A stretch of 64,000 nt of DNA from Pedobacter alluvionis (GTDB lineage Bacteria > Bacteroidota > Bacteroidia > Sphingobacteriales > Sphingobacteriaceae): the NCBI RefSeq assembly GCF_003664035.1, contig NZ_RCCK01000015.1, forward strand, positions 248,001-312,000, written 5' to 3'. The position numbers and the translations under genes are program-made. The notes beneath the pieces were generated by a model, which had not been told where the DNA came from, did not search any database, and saw nothing but the letters and a program-made list of their open reading frames with translations. Shown one piece after another: positions 9,159 to 18,540 of this stretch (positions are counted from its first letter, which is position 1; each line of letters begins with the position of its first letter).

Positions 9159-10268
9159 ATGAAAAATTCAATAAAATATATGGGCGCGCTGGCAATCTTA
9201 TCGTTGCTAACGCTAATTAATTCTGCCTGCAAAAAGAATGGAGGTTTTTACGATGCGACAGACCAGAATGTAACCTTTGCCGGCAATACTTACGATTATT
9301 TGAAAAGCAAACCAGGTGTTTTCGATTCGCTTATTGTAGCGATTGACAGGATGGGCTTGAAAAAGACATTAACCGATAGTAATGTTACGTTATTTGCAGT
9401 CAGTAATCCGAGCTTCCAACTGGCTTTACGGAACTTAAATACATTAAGGAAACTATCTGATAAAGACCCGCTTTTTTTGGCCAATATTGATGCCGTTCAG
9501 TTAGATACGATGACCTCGTACTACATTATCAGAGGTAAAAAAACAACCGATTCATTAAAACTTCAGGACGGTTTAGACTTGAAAAGTGTAAATATTGGTT
9601 ATCCAATGCATGCGAGTATAACCAAGATATCGGCTTCTGGTCAGGTTGGTGCGGGCCCGGAGGTTATTAATTTTGATAATACTAAAAAAAGCAAATTCGT
9701 TCGCAACTGGGCAACCAGTACAACCTCATCAAATAACATTAAAACCAAAAATGGGATCGTACATGTAATCAGTGCCGATCACGTATTCGGCTTTAACGAA
9801 TTCGTTACCCGGTTAACTTTTGTGCCACCACCACCAAACCTTTACCTGGAAATTGGCGGTATATTTTCATCAAACCGCGAAAATGGCGGAGGTATAACCA
9901 GTGGAGAAAATTCGCGAAAAGTAATCGATGGTGATGATCACACCAAATTCCTGGCCGACTTACAAGGTGAACTATGGATGAGGTTTGAACTTAAAACACC
10001 TGCTGTTTCATCGGTATATACCTTAACCTCTGCAAATGATGCCAACGAAAGAGATCCAAAAGCATGGACTTATGAAGGCTCTATGGATGGTTCAAACTGG
10101 GTAGAACTGGATAGAAGGTCTAACTTTTTCTTTGAAGAAAGATATCAGCAAAAAGTATTCAGGTGTACCAATACGGTTGCCTACAAATTTTACCGCATTG
10201 TGATTACCGAGCTCAGAAACAGTGGCACATTCCAGTTGGCTGAGTTTACCATAAACAAAACAAAATAA
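9159..10268 (+). CDS. Lipoprotein with FAS1 (fasciclin) domain and F5/8-type C-terminal domain
   Basis: Predicted 369-residue surface lipoprotein (KYMGALAILSLLTLINSAC as signal and lipobox). An ATG at 9147, overlapping the previous stop, would add four residues. Residues about 35-210 look like one fasciclin domain: FDSLIVAIDRMGLKKTL, NVTLFAVSNPSF and GIVHVISADHVFGF, with a long insertion. Residues about 225-369 form a discoidin/F5/8-type beta-sandwich (YTLTSANDANERDPKAW, AYKFYRIVITELRNSGTFQL), the usual carbohydrate-binding fold. The same C-terminal domain returns in the lipoprotein at 21726. Likely an accessory ligand-binding or adhesion protein of the SusCD complex; no catalytic site is evident. 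Confidence 0.8.
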   Translation: MKNSIKYMGALAILSLLTLINSACKKNGGFYDATDQNVTFAGNTYDYLKSKPGVFDSLIVAIDRMGLKKTLTDSNVTLFAVSNPSFQLALRNLNTLRKLSDKDPLFLANIDAVQLDTMTSYYIIRGKKTTDSLKLQDGLDLKSVNIGYPMHASITKISASGQVGAGPEVINFDNTKKSKFVRNWATSTTSSNNIKTKNGIVHVISADHVFGFNEFVTRLTFVPPPPNLYLEIGGIFSSNRENGGGITSGENSRKVIDGDDHTKFLADLQGELWMRFELKTPAVSSVYTLTSANDANERDPKAWTYEGSMDGSNWVELDRRSNFFFEERYQQKVFRCTNTVAYKFYRIVITELRNSGTFQLAEFTINKTK

Positions 10269-10304
10269 GTGATGCGAAATAGAAACATTAAAATAAATAG
10301 CCCG

Positions 10305-11396
10305 ATGAAATCGATCATATATAAATATTTTGCGCTCCTTTTACTTGCTTTAACCGTTTGTAGTAGCTGTAAAAAGATTTTCGATTTACCAGATGAGAAA
10401 GATTATATCAGCAATAATGTGAATTTTAGCAATAAAATTCTGGAGCCAATAATCGGAAGAACCAATCTTATCGGTGGCTTTAACAGTGATAACTCAACCA
10501 ATCCCATTACGTTCGAAATTGTAAACGTCAGGTTTGGGGATGGAAAGCCGGTAAGCGATCTTTTTACAACGGCACCAACTTACGTATGGACAGCCCCTTA
10601 CACCGGTTTGGAAAAAAGCCTGGCTGAAATTGAGGCAAAAAGGAAAATTGAAACACATCCGATATTCGAAATACGTTCATCAGGCGAATTCATTTTATGG
10701 CCATCAGCAACCAACCAGATATTGAAACCGCGTCCGACGGATAGTACCAACTTTTCGCAGGATACACGCTTTTTTGATGTAAAGGTTAAAAATACCGGTG
10801 GCGAGCGCCTGATCAGGGATTTTCAGATCAGACCTTTTAGAGAGCGTCCTTACGAGCCATCGAATGATTTTAATGCTTATACAGGTTTGCCTGCCCCTGA
10901 TCCAAAATTTCCGTTAGACAAAAAACTGAGAGATTATATCCGTCCTTATCTGAATAATGTTATCGGTGCTACTTCTAATTTAAACTTGGTGAGCAACAAT
11001 GATAAAAAGGATGCAATTGTTTACATCCGTCCACTAACATCAGGAGGTAATGGCCATTCGTTACGCATTGTGGTTTTGGGTAAAGATTCTTTACCGATCG
11101 ATCCTAAGTTTTTCAATGAAACGGTTTGGGATAAAATGATCCATGGTTTCAATATCCAAAAAACCGATCAATATGTTCAGTATGATGTTGCTTATCCAAT
11201 TCCATTGGTAGAAATCCCTACATCTTACGCTAAAGGCGGATCGAGGGCAAAAGCAGAGTTGAGTTACTCCCGGATTGGCTTTGGGGGTGCACGTACAGTG
11301 GCCAATTTCGGTGTCGATTTCGCTATTTATAAGGCTGGTGACTGGGAAATCGTCTTTTATTTCAAAAATGAGAACCCAAAATTTGCAAACGAATAG
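10305..11396 (+). CDS. DUF5007-type surface lipoprotein
   Basis: Predicted 363-residue lipoprotein; signal KSIIYKYFALLLLALTVCSSC followed by KK. The ATG at 10305 is chosen because it starts directly at the signal; GTG 10269 and ATG 10272 lie upstream in frame. The mature start (IFDLPDEKDYISNNVNFSNK) and the overall pattern match, from memory, the DUF5007 proteins that occur beside SusC/SusD genes in Pedobacter and relatives. Their function has not been defined. The protein is rich in beta-strand-like segments and has no recognisable catalytic motif. It lies between the first SusCD/FAS1 set and the second SusC with only about 20 bases on the downstream side, so it is part of the operon. Confidence 0.65.
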   Translation: MKSIIYKYFALLLLALTVCSSCKKIFDLPDEKDYISNNVNFSNKILEPIIGRTNLIGGFNSDNSTNPITFEIVNVRFGDGKPVSDLFTTAPTYVWTAPYTGLEKSLAEIEAKRKIETHPIFEIRSSGEFILWPSATNQILKPRPTDSTNFSQDTRFFDVKVKNTGGERLIRDFQIRPFRERPYEPSNDFNAYTGLPAPDPKFPLDKKLRDYIRPYLNNVIGATSNLNLVSNNDKKDAIVYIRPLTSGGNGHSLRIVVLGKDSLPIDPKFFNETVWDKMIHGFNIQKTDQYVQYDVAYPIPLVEIPTSYAKGGSRAKAELSYSRIGFGGARTVANFGVDFAIYKAGDWEIVFYFKNENPKFANE

Positions 11397-11417
11397 TTGA
11401 TCAATAAAGCTAATATT

Positions 11418-14400
11418 ATGAAAAGAAATATACTTTTATATACATTACTTATTGTATGTATAATCTATTGTACGAATGCCTATTCGCAAGAAAAAAATAT
11501 TATTGTAAATGGCAGGGTTCTGGACAAAGAGACCAAACAAGGGGTGCCAGGCGTATCTGTTGTTTTGCAAAGCACCAATAAAGGCTTAACGCAAACCAAT
11601 GGGGATGGAAAGTTTTCGGTTAACGTACCTGTTGGAGGAACACTTTTATTTAAATTCTTAGGGTACAATACCTCATCAGTTAAAATTACCAATCAAACCA
11701 ATATTACAGTAACCATTAGCGAGGATCGTAAAGATCTGAATGATGTTATTATTGTAGCCTACCAAAACAGACCAAAAGAAACAACTGCCGGATCGGTAAC
11801 GGTGCTTAGCGGTAAGGATGTATCCGATATCCCGGTATCAAACATTGAAACCCTTTTACAGGGTAAAGTACCAGGATTAAATATCCAGAACAATACCGGA
11901 GCCCCTGGCTTTAGAGGATCAGTACAGCTTCGTGGTTTATCAAGTTTAAGTATTTCTGGCAGTGGTAACGATTCATTTTTACAACCTACATCGCCATTAT
12001 ATATTATTGATGGTGTGCCTTTAGATGCAGATAAGGCAGCAGAGTTTGGTTTTCAAACACAAGGTCCCGGGGTGAGTCCACTTTCGCTAATCCCTCAGGA
12101 GGATATCGAAAATATCCAAATCCTGAAAGATGCGCAGGCAACTTCCATGTATGGATCCAGAGGTGCTTATGGGGTAATCATTATCACCACAAAAAGAGGT
12201 AATTCTAAAGTGCCGCGTATTAAATACGTATCGAACTTTTTCGTTAATGCTCCACCTAAATTACGCGAAACATTGGGCGGTAATTCAGAACGCCAGTTAA
12301 AAATCCAGCAAATTATTTTAAACGCAGAAACCATTAATCAGATCAGGGGAATTAGCAATACACCTTTTCTTGCTGATAGTTTAAATGCGTATTACAATAA
12401 CTCTACCGATTGGCAGGATGTATTTTATCAAACTACCTTTAACCAGAGTCATAACCTGGCTTTAGATGGTGGTGACCAAAAATTTAATTACAAAGCCAAT
12501 ATGGGCTATTATGCCGAAAAGGGTGTAATTAAAAACACGGGTTATAACCGTTACAATTTAAACATGAATATGGAGTTTAAACCGAATGATAAATTTAGAT
12601 TTTTCGGTTTCGTTAATGGTTCGGTAGGTAAGCAGAATAAAGGTAACGGTGCGGGCTTACTTCAATCAGGCGTGGCTTCAAACGGTCAGGCATCAACACT
12701 TTTGCCTCCTCCGTCTTTTTATCAGGCATCTGGTGGGGTATTATCTGCTTTGCAAACCCTAAACGATAATAATTCCAGAAATTTAAGAGCAAATATCGAT
12801 GCCCGTTACGAATTTATCCCAGGCTTCGCAGCATCTTCTACCTTAAGTTATGATTATACCTCAGATACTGAAACTACATTTACACCAGCTGCGGCCAATG
12901 GATCATTTGCCAAGCTTTATGATTATAATGGCAGAAATTTCCAGTTATACAATAGAAATGCAATCACTTACGCCAAAACACTAGGTGAAAAGCATAATTT
13001 TTTTATCAATACATTTAACGAAATTTATAAACAGGGTTCCCAATCGTCAATAAGCCGGCAGGAAAGAATTCCAAACGATCAGCTTCAGGGACCAGTTGGG
13101 TTTGATGGTTATTACTCAAGAGGTGGAGGGGTTTTAAGTAGCTATAAAAATGCTACAATTGCCTCTTTCGCCGGATCGCTATCTTACGATTACGATAAAA
13201 AATACGTAGCTGAGTTCTCTTACCGTTTAGATGGTACCTCATCAAGTGGTTTGGAAAATCCATATTCTAAAAACTCTTCAATAGGTTTAAGATGGAATTT
13301 CAACAAAGAAAACTGGTTAACCGATCAAAAATGGTTAGACTATGGTAGTTTAAGGTTAACGTGGGGCCAAAATATTGTCCCAACAGGTAATCTTCAAAGT
13401 ATTTACGGTATTTATAACCTGAATGGAAATTACAACAATACGCAAACCATTGGTATCAATTACGATTTAATTCCAAATCCGGCTTTAAAGCCAACCACTA
13501 CAAGTCAGTATAACCTTGGTTTTGACATTGGTTTCTTAAACAGATTCTCGATTGTTGTGGATAGTTATTTTAAAAAGGTAGATAATTTACTGTTCGATCG
13601 TATTTTATCAAATACTACAGGCTTTAATAAACTATCGAGTAACGATTTGGGTATCGCCAACTATGGTACCGAGATCAACTTAATTGTAAAAGCCGTTACC
13701 AGTAAGGATTTTGATTTATCTTTTTCGATAAACGGCGCTTATAACCGCGATGTGCTGTTAAAATTACCTGAAGAGTATAACGGGCAATATATCCGCTTTG
13801 ATGGTTCTGGTTATCTGCAGCATAATGTTTTCCGTGTAGGCAGAAATACCCTGTCAAACTATTTAAGAATTAACCAGGGGGTTTACAAAACAGATGCGGA
13901 TGTACCTGTGGATCCCGTTACCGGAAAAAGGTACCAAACAAACAATACCTTCTTTTACGGGGGAGACCCAATCTTAAAAGATGTAAATGGCGATTATATT
14001 CTGGATGGCAGAGATTACGAAATTACCGGAAACTCACAACCATTAATAACAGGTGGTTTATCGATCACCATGAGGTATAAAAAATGGGGCCTGAATATGT
14101 ACGCCAGTTATACAGCCGATAGAACAATCTTAAATAATGCGCTTGCAGATCGTATTGCCATCATGAGAGATCCTTATGCACTAAATGCCGTAGTGCCATT
14201 AGGCGATTTAAATATCTGGCAGAGACCCGGCGATGTGGCTAAATATCCATATCCTTATGATTTTAGCCGTTATGGAAATATCCAACCATTAAGAGCCGAT
14301 CAAACCTTATGGCAGGAGAGCGGTACGTATCTGAAAATTAACAACTTAACGCTTTCATATATGTTCGATAAGAAGTTGATACGCAGATTCGGACTGGCTA

Positions 14401-14564
14401 ATTTAAGGATATTTGGTTCTACCAATAACCTGATTACATTTTCTAAGTATACTGGCCCTAATCCAGAAAACGTAACCGCATTAGGTCGCGATATTTCTAA
14501 CGGTTATCCTGTGCCACGTACCTATAACATTGGTTTAAACCTGGAACTTAATACAGGCAATTAA
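11418..14564 (+). CDS. SusC/RagA-like TonB-dependent transporter (second pair)
   Basis: 1048-residue outer-membrane transporter. ATG 11418 is preferred to TTG 11397; it gives a signal peptide KRNILLYTLLIVCIIYCTNAYSQ. Residues about 28-110 are the carboxypeptidase-regulatory-like extension (VNGRVLDKETKQGVPGVSVV ... DGKFSVNV). The plug follows, with LQGKVPGLNIQNNTGAPG, IRG-like QLRGLSSLSI, YIIDGVPLD and the signature ILKDAQATSMYGSRGAYG. The barrel ends with YLKINNLTLSYMF and PRTYNIGLNLEL. Unlike the first SusC of the locus it is full length. It is directly followed by its SusD partner and belongs to the same run of genes with short gaps. Confidence 0.92.
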   Translation: MKRNILLYTLLIVCIIYCTNAYSQEKNIIVNGRVLDKETKQGVPGVSVVLQSTNKGLTQTNGDGKFSVNVPVGGTLLFKFLGYNTSSVKITNQTNITVTISEDRKDLNDVIIVAYQNRPKETTAGSVTVLSGKDVSDIPVSNIETLLQGKVPGLNIQNNTGAPGFRGSVQLRGLSSLSISGSGNDSFLQPTSPLYIIDGVPLDADKAAEFGFQTQGPGVSPLSLIPQEDIENIQILKDAQATSMYGSRGAYGVIIITTKRGNSKVPRIKYVSNFFVNAPPKLRETLGGNSERQLKIQQIILNAETINQIRGISNTPFLADSLNAYYNNSTDWQDVFYQTTFNQSHNLALDGGDQKFNYKANMGYYAEKGVIKNTGYNRYNLNMNMEFKPNDKFRFFGFVNGSVGKQNKGNGAGLLQSGVASNGQASTLLPPPSFYQASGGVLSALQTLNDNNSRNLRANIDARYEFIPGFAASSTLSYDYTSDTETTFTPAAANGSFAKLYDYNGRNFQLYNRNAITYAKTLGEKHNFFINTFNEIYKQGSQSSISRQERIPNDQLQGPVGFDGYYSRGGGVLSSYKNATIASFAGSLSYDYDKKYVAEFSYRLDGTSSSGLENPYSKNSSIGLRWNFNKENWLTDQKWLDYGSLRLTWGQNIVPTGNLQSIYGIYNLNGNYNNTQTIGINYDLIPNPALKPTTTSQYNLGFDIGFLNRFSIVVDSYFKKVDNLLFDRILSNTTGFNKLSSNDLGIANYGTEINLIVKAVTSKDFDLSFSINGAYNRDVLLKLPEEYNGQYIRFDGSGYLQHNVFRVGRNTLSNYLRINQGVYKTDADVPVDPVTGKRYQTNNTFFYGGDPILKDVNGDYILDGRDYEITGNSQPLITGGLSITMRYKKWGLNMYASYTADRTILNNALADRIAIMRDPYALNAVVPLGDLNIWQRPGDVAKYPYPYDFSRYGNIQPLRADQTLWQESGTYLKINNLTLSYMFDKKLIRRFGLANLRIFGSTNNLITFSKYTGPNPENVTALGRDISNGYPVPRTYNIGLNLELNTGN

Positions 14565-14575
14565 AAATATTGATT

Positions 14576-16096
14576 ATGAAAAAAGTTATTATTTACACTT
14601 TGGTTATTTCAGCATCTTTTTGCTTGCCTTCATGTAAAAAGTTTTTAAACGTACAGCCTTTAGATAAACTAACAGGGAACAACTTTTTCCAGACTAAAGA
14701 AGACGTTGTGGCCAATATTTATGATTTGTCGAGGATTGTTTTTAGCAAAATAAACGAAACACATTATGTTGGTGCGGTTGGAGAATACAGATCAGGTGAG
14801 GTATTACACGAAAGCCAGTCTGACAATGCCGCCTCACGCGAATATGTGGAGTTCTTAGGTCGGAATGATTTATTAAACCTGATCAGAAGAGGGCAGCCCT
14901 GGGACTATTATAATTTTGACAGAATAACAGATTGGACTGGTTATTACAGGGCAATTCAAGGAGCCAATATCCTGATCGCGAAATTAGATGAGGGTGTTCC
15001 AGGTGTTTCTGAAACTGAAAAAGGGCAGTTTAAGGCTGAAGCCGCATTTATTCGCTCACTTTGTTACTTTACCATGGTGCGGTTATTTGGCGATGTAGTG
15101 TATTATACCGATGCATTTCATTCTACATCCTTACCCCGCGAAAATTTTGTTTCTGTATTAAATAAATGTATTGCCGATTTAAATGGTTATAAAAATCAAA
15201 TTCCATTTACCTATAGCGATCCTGCTTTAAAGGGCGTTCGGGCAAGTAGAGGCAGCATCATTGCTTTAATGATGGAGATGAATATGTGGAATGCAGGTTT
15301 TGACGGCGCTAACGCAAGAAAATATTATCAGGCTACTGCAGATCTGGGTAAAGAATTGGTTGCAAGTAATGCCTACCGGTTATTGCCGCTTTCAGATTGG
15401 TCCACTGTGATCAAGGGCCGTTCGGATGAAAGTTTGTTCGAATTTTATCAAAGTATCAATTATGGAGATGCCGTACTGAATGTTGCACCAATTGCCGATA
15501 TGTTTTTGCATTACCCTTACAAAAGACCTGAATATACCCACCGCGTAAGTTTTGCTTATTACAGGGGCGAATACATGCAGAAACTCTTTCAGGATGGGGG
15601 CGACAAAAGGATCACCACCTGGTTTAATGAAGATATTTTTGCAGACAATGGTAAGTTCATGTTATTAAAATATGCGAAGAACTCTTTCATTGTTGGTGAG
15701 GAAGATGCCAATCCGGATAATACTTTTATGATTTTTAGGTACGGTGGAGAACTCCTGCTGGCGGCAGAAGCGCTTGCAAATATAGATGAAGATACCGAAG
15801 CCATAAAACTGGTAAATATGGTAAGGAACCGTGCAGGAGCGTCTCCATATACGTCTTCAAATGGAGATCTTAAAGAATTTATTTTTTACGAACGTTCAAG
15901 GGAACTTATCGGCGAGGGGCACCATTACTTCGATTTGGTTAGGACGAAGAGAATTTTAAATAGCCAGTATTCCTACAACGTGCTTACATCCGATAAATTT
16001 AGTCGTGGTGCCTGGACCTGGCCAATTAACTCAGGTGCACTAAACAACAACCCATTTATGAAATTGAATGATTACTGGGTAAATGGTGGTAATTAA
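14576..16096 (+). CDS. SusD/RagB-like lipoprotein (second pair)
   Basis: 506-residue surface lipoprotein, partner of the preceding SusC. The ATG at 14576 is chosen over TTG 14570. Signal and lipobox are KKVIIYTLVISASFCLPSC with KK after the cysteine. SusD features are FLNVQPLDKLTGNNFFQTKE, the helix AAFIRSLCYFTMVRLFGDV and the end pattern FIFYERSRELIGEGHHYFDLVRTKR before the C-terminal WPIN. The following FAS1 lipoprotein starts 19 bases after this stop if its ATG at 16116 is used. The ligand is unknown, but two different SusD proteins in one operon suggest two ligand forms or a composite glycan. Confidence 0.9.
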   Translation: MKKVIIYTLVISASFCLPSCKKFLNVQPLDKLTGNNFFQTKEDVVANIYDLSRIVFSKINETHYVGAVGEYRSGEVLHESQSDNAASREYVEFLGRNDLLNLIRRGQPWDYYNFDRITDWTGYYRAIQGANILIAKLDEGVPGVSETEKGQFKAEAAFIRSLCYFTMVRLFGDVVYYTDAFHSTSLPRENFVSVLNKCIADLNGYKNQIPFTYSDPALKGVRASRGSIIALMMEMNMWNAGFDGANARKYYQATADLGKELVASNAYRLLPLSDWSTVIKGRSDESLFEFYQSINYGDAVLNVAPIADMFLHYPYKRPEYTHRVSFAYYRGEYMQKLFQDGGDKRITTWFNEDIFADNGKFMLLKYAKNSFIVGEEDANPDNTFMIFRYGGELLLAAEALANIDEDTEAIKLVNMVRNRAGASPYTSSNGDLKEFIFYERSRELIGEGHHYFDLVRTKRILNSQYSYNVLTSDKFSRGAWTWPINSGALNNNPFMKLNDYWVNGGN

Positions 16097-16115
16097 TTTT
16101 TATAATAAAAGATAT

Positions 16116-16856
16116 ATGAAAAAGCTAATTTTTGCTTGTGCTGCTGTACTGCTGATATTAAATGCTTGTAAACGTGATGAGTACTACCGTGATGGAGGCT
16201 TGGCTAACCCTAACTTTGAAGGCAATATGCTTCAATATTTGCAGGCTAAAAAAGTACCTTTTGATACCATAGCCCAAATTGTAAAGCTGGCGGGTATGGA
16301 AAGTGCCTTTTCTAATGAAGACTTTACTTTTTTTGCGCCCGATGATGAGGTAATTAAAAAAACAATCGGAACAGTTAAAACCGATGGATTAAATAATTTT
16401 CTTTTTTATTCTGGAAAAGATACCGTTAAAACGCTGGATCAGATTAGTCCGGTAATCTGGAGGAGATATCTGCAACGCTACATGTTTAAGGGTGTGAATA
16501 GATTAAAGGACTATCAGCAAATCGATTTCGATGTTAAGAGTGTTTATCCGGGCGGTTTGTATTATTCTCTTGGTGGTAATATCTCAAATATTGGGGTAAC
16601 CTATGGTACTGCCAATAACATCAAATATATTGGGTACCGCCAATTGGTTTTAACCTACATTCCGGATGCCTCAAAACCAAATGACAATTGGTACATCAAT
16701 AAGGTATCATCATCTGATATAAAACCTACCAATGGTGTAGTACATGCTCTGGCCTTTAACGATTTGGCAGGTGGTGCTTATTTTGGATTTAACCCAAATG
16801 ATTTTTTTAGTGATGTGTATTACAGTGGGTTAACGCCTTCTGATTCTTCGAAATAA
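16116..16856 (+). CDS. FAS1 (fasciclin) domain lipoprotein
   Basis: Predicted 246-residue lipoprotein (KKLIFACAAVLLILNAC, then KRD). An in-frame ATG at 16083 overlapping the SusD stop would place a polar tail before the signal, so 16116 is used. Residues about 35-225 carry a single FAS1-like domain: MLQYLQAKKVPFDTIAQIVK, FTFFAPDDEVIKKTIG and NGVVHAL near the end. FAS1 domains are adhesion and ligand-binding folds. It parallels the FAS1 protein at 9159 but lacks the F5/8 tail, so each SusCD pair of this locus has its own fasciclin lipoprotein. Confidence 0.78.
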   Translation: MKKLIFACAAVLLILNACKRDEYYRDGGLANPNFEGNMLQYLQAKKVPFDTIAQIVKLAGMESAFSNEDFTFFAPDDEVIKKTIGTVKTDGLNNFLFYSGKDTVKTLDQISPVIWRRYLQRYMFKGVNRLKDYQQIDFDVKSVYPGGLYYSLGGNISNIGVTYGTANNIKYIGYRQLVLTYIPDASKPNDNWYINKVSSSDIKPTNGVVHALAFNDLAGGAYFGFNPNDFFSDVYYSGLTPSDSSK

Positions 16857-16890
16857 AATCACATCCGGTGTTACCTCAAGAAATTAAACG

Positions 16891-18510
16891 ATGAAAAAAA
16901 TTAAATTAATATTCGCAATAATCACTTTGGTTGCTTTTAGCTTTCAGGGATGTAAAAAGGCAGATGATATAATCCCTGATCCTTATGCTGATGCTAAATC
17001 ACCTTTAGGTGTGGCCATTTCACAAACTGACGTACCTGTTCCTGCTGTTGGAATTGTAGGTACATCTGTAGTCATCAAAGCTTCGGGCTTTGATAAATAT
17101 AAAAATCAATTAACATTTATGTTTAACGGCGAAAAGGCTGAGGTAGTTAATGTAACTGCCACAGAAATTACGGTTAAAGTTCCGGAAACCGGAAGTACGG
17201 GTGTAACATCAATTGCTATTGGCGACCAGTTATTTATTGGCCCAACCTTTACCGTAACGGGGCTGATTCAGATCGATCCTACTTTCAAAGCCATAGCAGG
17301 TACCAACGGGTTTGTCAGTCAGGTGTACGAAATGCTTGATGGAAGGGATATTGTGGTTGGTAATTTTACAAATTTTGATAACAAAGGAGGTGTGGTTCCC
17401 ATCAATAGGATCGCAAGAACATCATTAGACGGAGAATATGATCGTACTTTCCGTACAGGAAGAGGATCCAATGGTGGCTTAGCCAGTATTGTAGAAATTG
17501 GTAACCGTTTTATTATAGCAGGTGGCTTTTCAGGATTTAACCAACGGACTGAAAACATCAGCAACATTACCAGTTTGTTTACCAGCGGAGCAATTGACAC
17601 TGTAAAAATTCAGACAAAAAGAAAGCCAACGGTCACTGACACTGTTACGCAAAAATGGTTTCCAAGGTTTAACGGTGGTACAAATGGTTTTATTGACCAT
17701 GTATACGCCCACCAGGGAAAAATTTTAGCAACCGGCGATTTTAGGTTTTATGTAAAAAGAACTTACGATAAGTTTAATTACGATTTATCAAGGGATACTG
17801 TAATATTGGACAGTACAGAAATCCGACAGATTTTACGCTTTAATTTAGATGGCAGTCTTGATAAAACATTCCGTTTTAACACTGCTACCAATAAAGGAAA
17901 AGAAAGTGCAAACGGACGTGCATATACTTACATGCATACCGAGGCAGAGAAGCTGGAAAAACTGGTTGTGTTTGGTAATTTTACCACTTTCGATGGTCAG
18001 CAAGCTAACCGCATTGTGAGGTTAAATGTTGATGGTAGCATCGATCCTACTTTTACACCAGGTACAGGCGCCGATAATGCCATATATTCTTGTACTTATA
18101 ATGTAACAACAAAAAAATATGTGATTACCGGAAGTTTTACCCGTTATAATGGTAAAGCAGCAGTAGGTGTTGCGGTTTTAAATGATAACGGAACTTTAGA
18201 TGAATCATTCGCATCGCTCGCCTTCGAAGGTGGGCAAGCTAATTTTGCCAAACAGCTTAATAATGGGTTAATTGTAGTAAGCGGGTATTTTATTAAATAC
18301 AATGGCATCACCAGAAATGGGTTTATGGTTTTAACCCCAACAGGAACATTGGCAAAAGGATACAATTCTACCGGGCCTTTTAATGGTAGCCTATCTGATG
18401 TAATCGAAACCAAATCGGCAGATGGTAAAAAAGCACTATTGCTAATCGGTGGTTTTAGTCGTTTCGATAATTTACCATTATACAACATTATTAGAGTAAC
18501 GATCGAATAA
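16891..18510 (+). CDS. Lipoprotein with TIG domain and delta-60-repeat beta-propeller
   Basis: 539-residue lipoprotein; signal KKIKLIFAIITLVAFSFQGC with KK after the cysteine. Residues about 35-125 look like an IPT/TIG immunoglobulin-type domain (VGIVGTSVVIKASGFDKYKN, VNVTATEITVKVPE), consistent with the DUF5008 group as I recall it. From about 130 to the end there are repeated delta-60-type units with the pattern GxFxxFxG...IxRxxxDGxxDxxF, for example VFGNFTTFDGQQANRIVRLN then VDGSIDPTF, and ITGSFTRYNGKAAVGVAVLN then NDNGTLDESF. Six or so units suggest a propeller. No catalytic residues are evident. It probably binds the target polymer or a partner protein at the surface. Confidence 0.75.
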   Translation: MKKIKLIFAIITLVAFSFQGCKKADDIIPDPYADAKSPLGVAISQTDVPVPAVGIVGTSVVIKASGFDKYKNQLTFMFNGEKAEVVNVTATEITVKVPETGSTGVTSIAIGDQLFIGPTFTVTGLIQIDPTFKAIAGTNGFVSQVYEMLDGRDIVVGNFTNFDNKGGVVPINRIARTSLDGEYDRTFRTGRGSNGGLASIVEIGNRFIIAGGFSGFNQRTENISNITSLFTSGAIDTVKIQTKRKPTVTDTVTQKWFPRFNGGTNGFIDHVYAHQGKILATGDFRFYVKRTYDKFNYDLSRDTVILDSTEIRQILRFNLDGSLDKTFRFNTATNKGKESANGRAYTYMHTEAEKLEKLVVFGNFTTFDGQQANRIVRLNVDGSIDPTFTPGTGADNAIYSCTYNVTTKKYVITGSFTRYNGKAAVGVAVLNDNGTLDESFASLAFEGGQANFAKQLNNGLIVVSGYFIKYNGITRNGFMVLTPTGTLAKGYNSTGPFNGSLSDVIETKSADGKKALLLIGGFSRFDNLPLYNIIRVTIE

Positions 18511-18540
18511 TAGATTAAGCTAACCAGGATATAAATTAAG

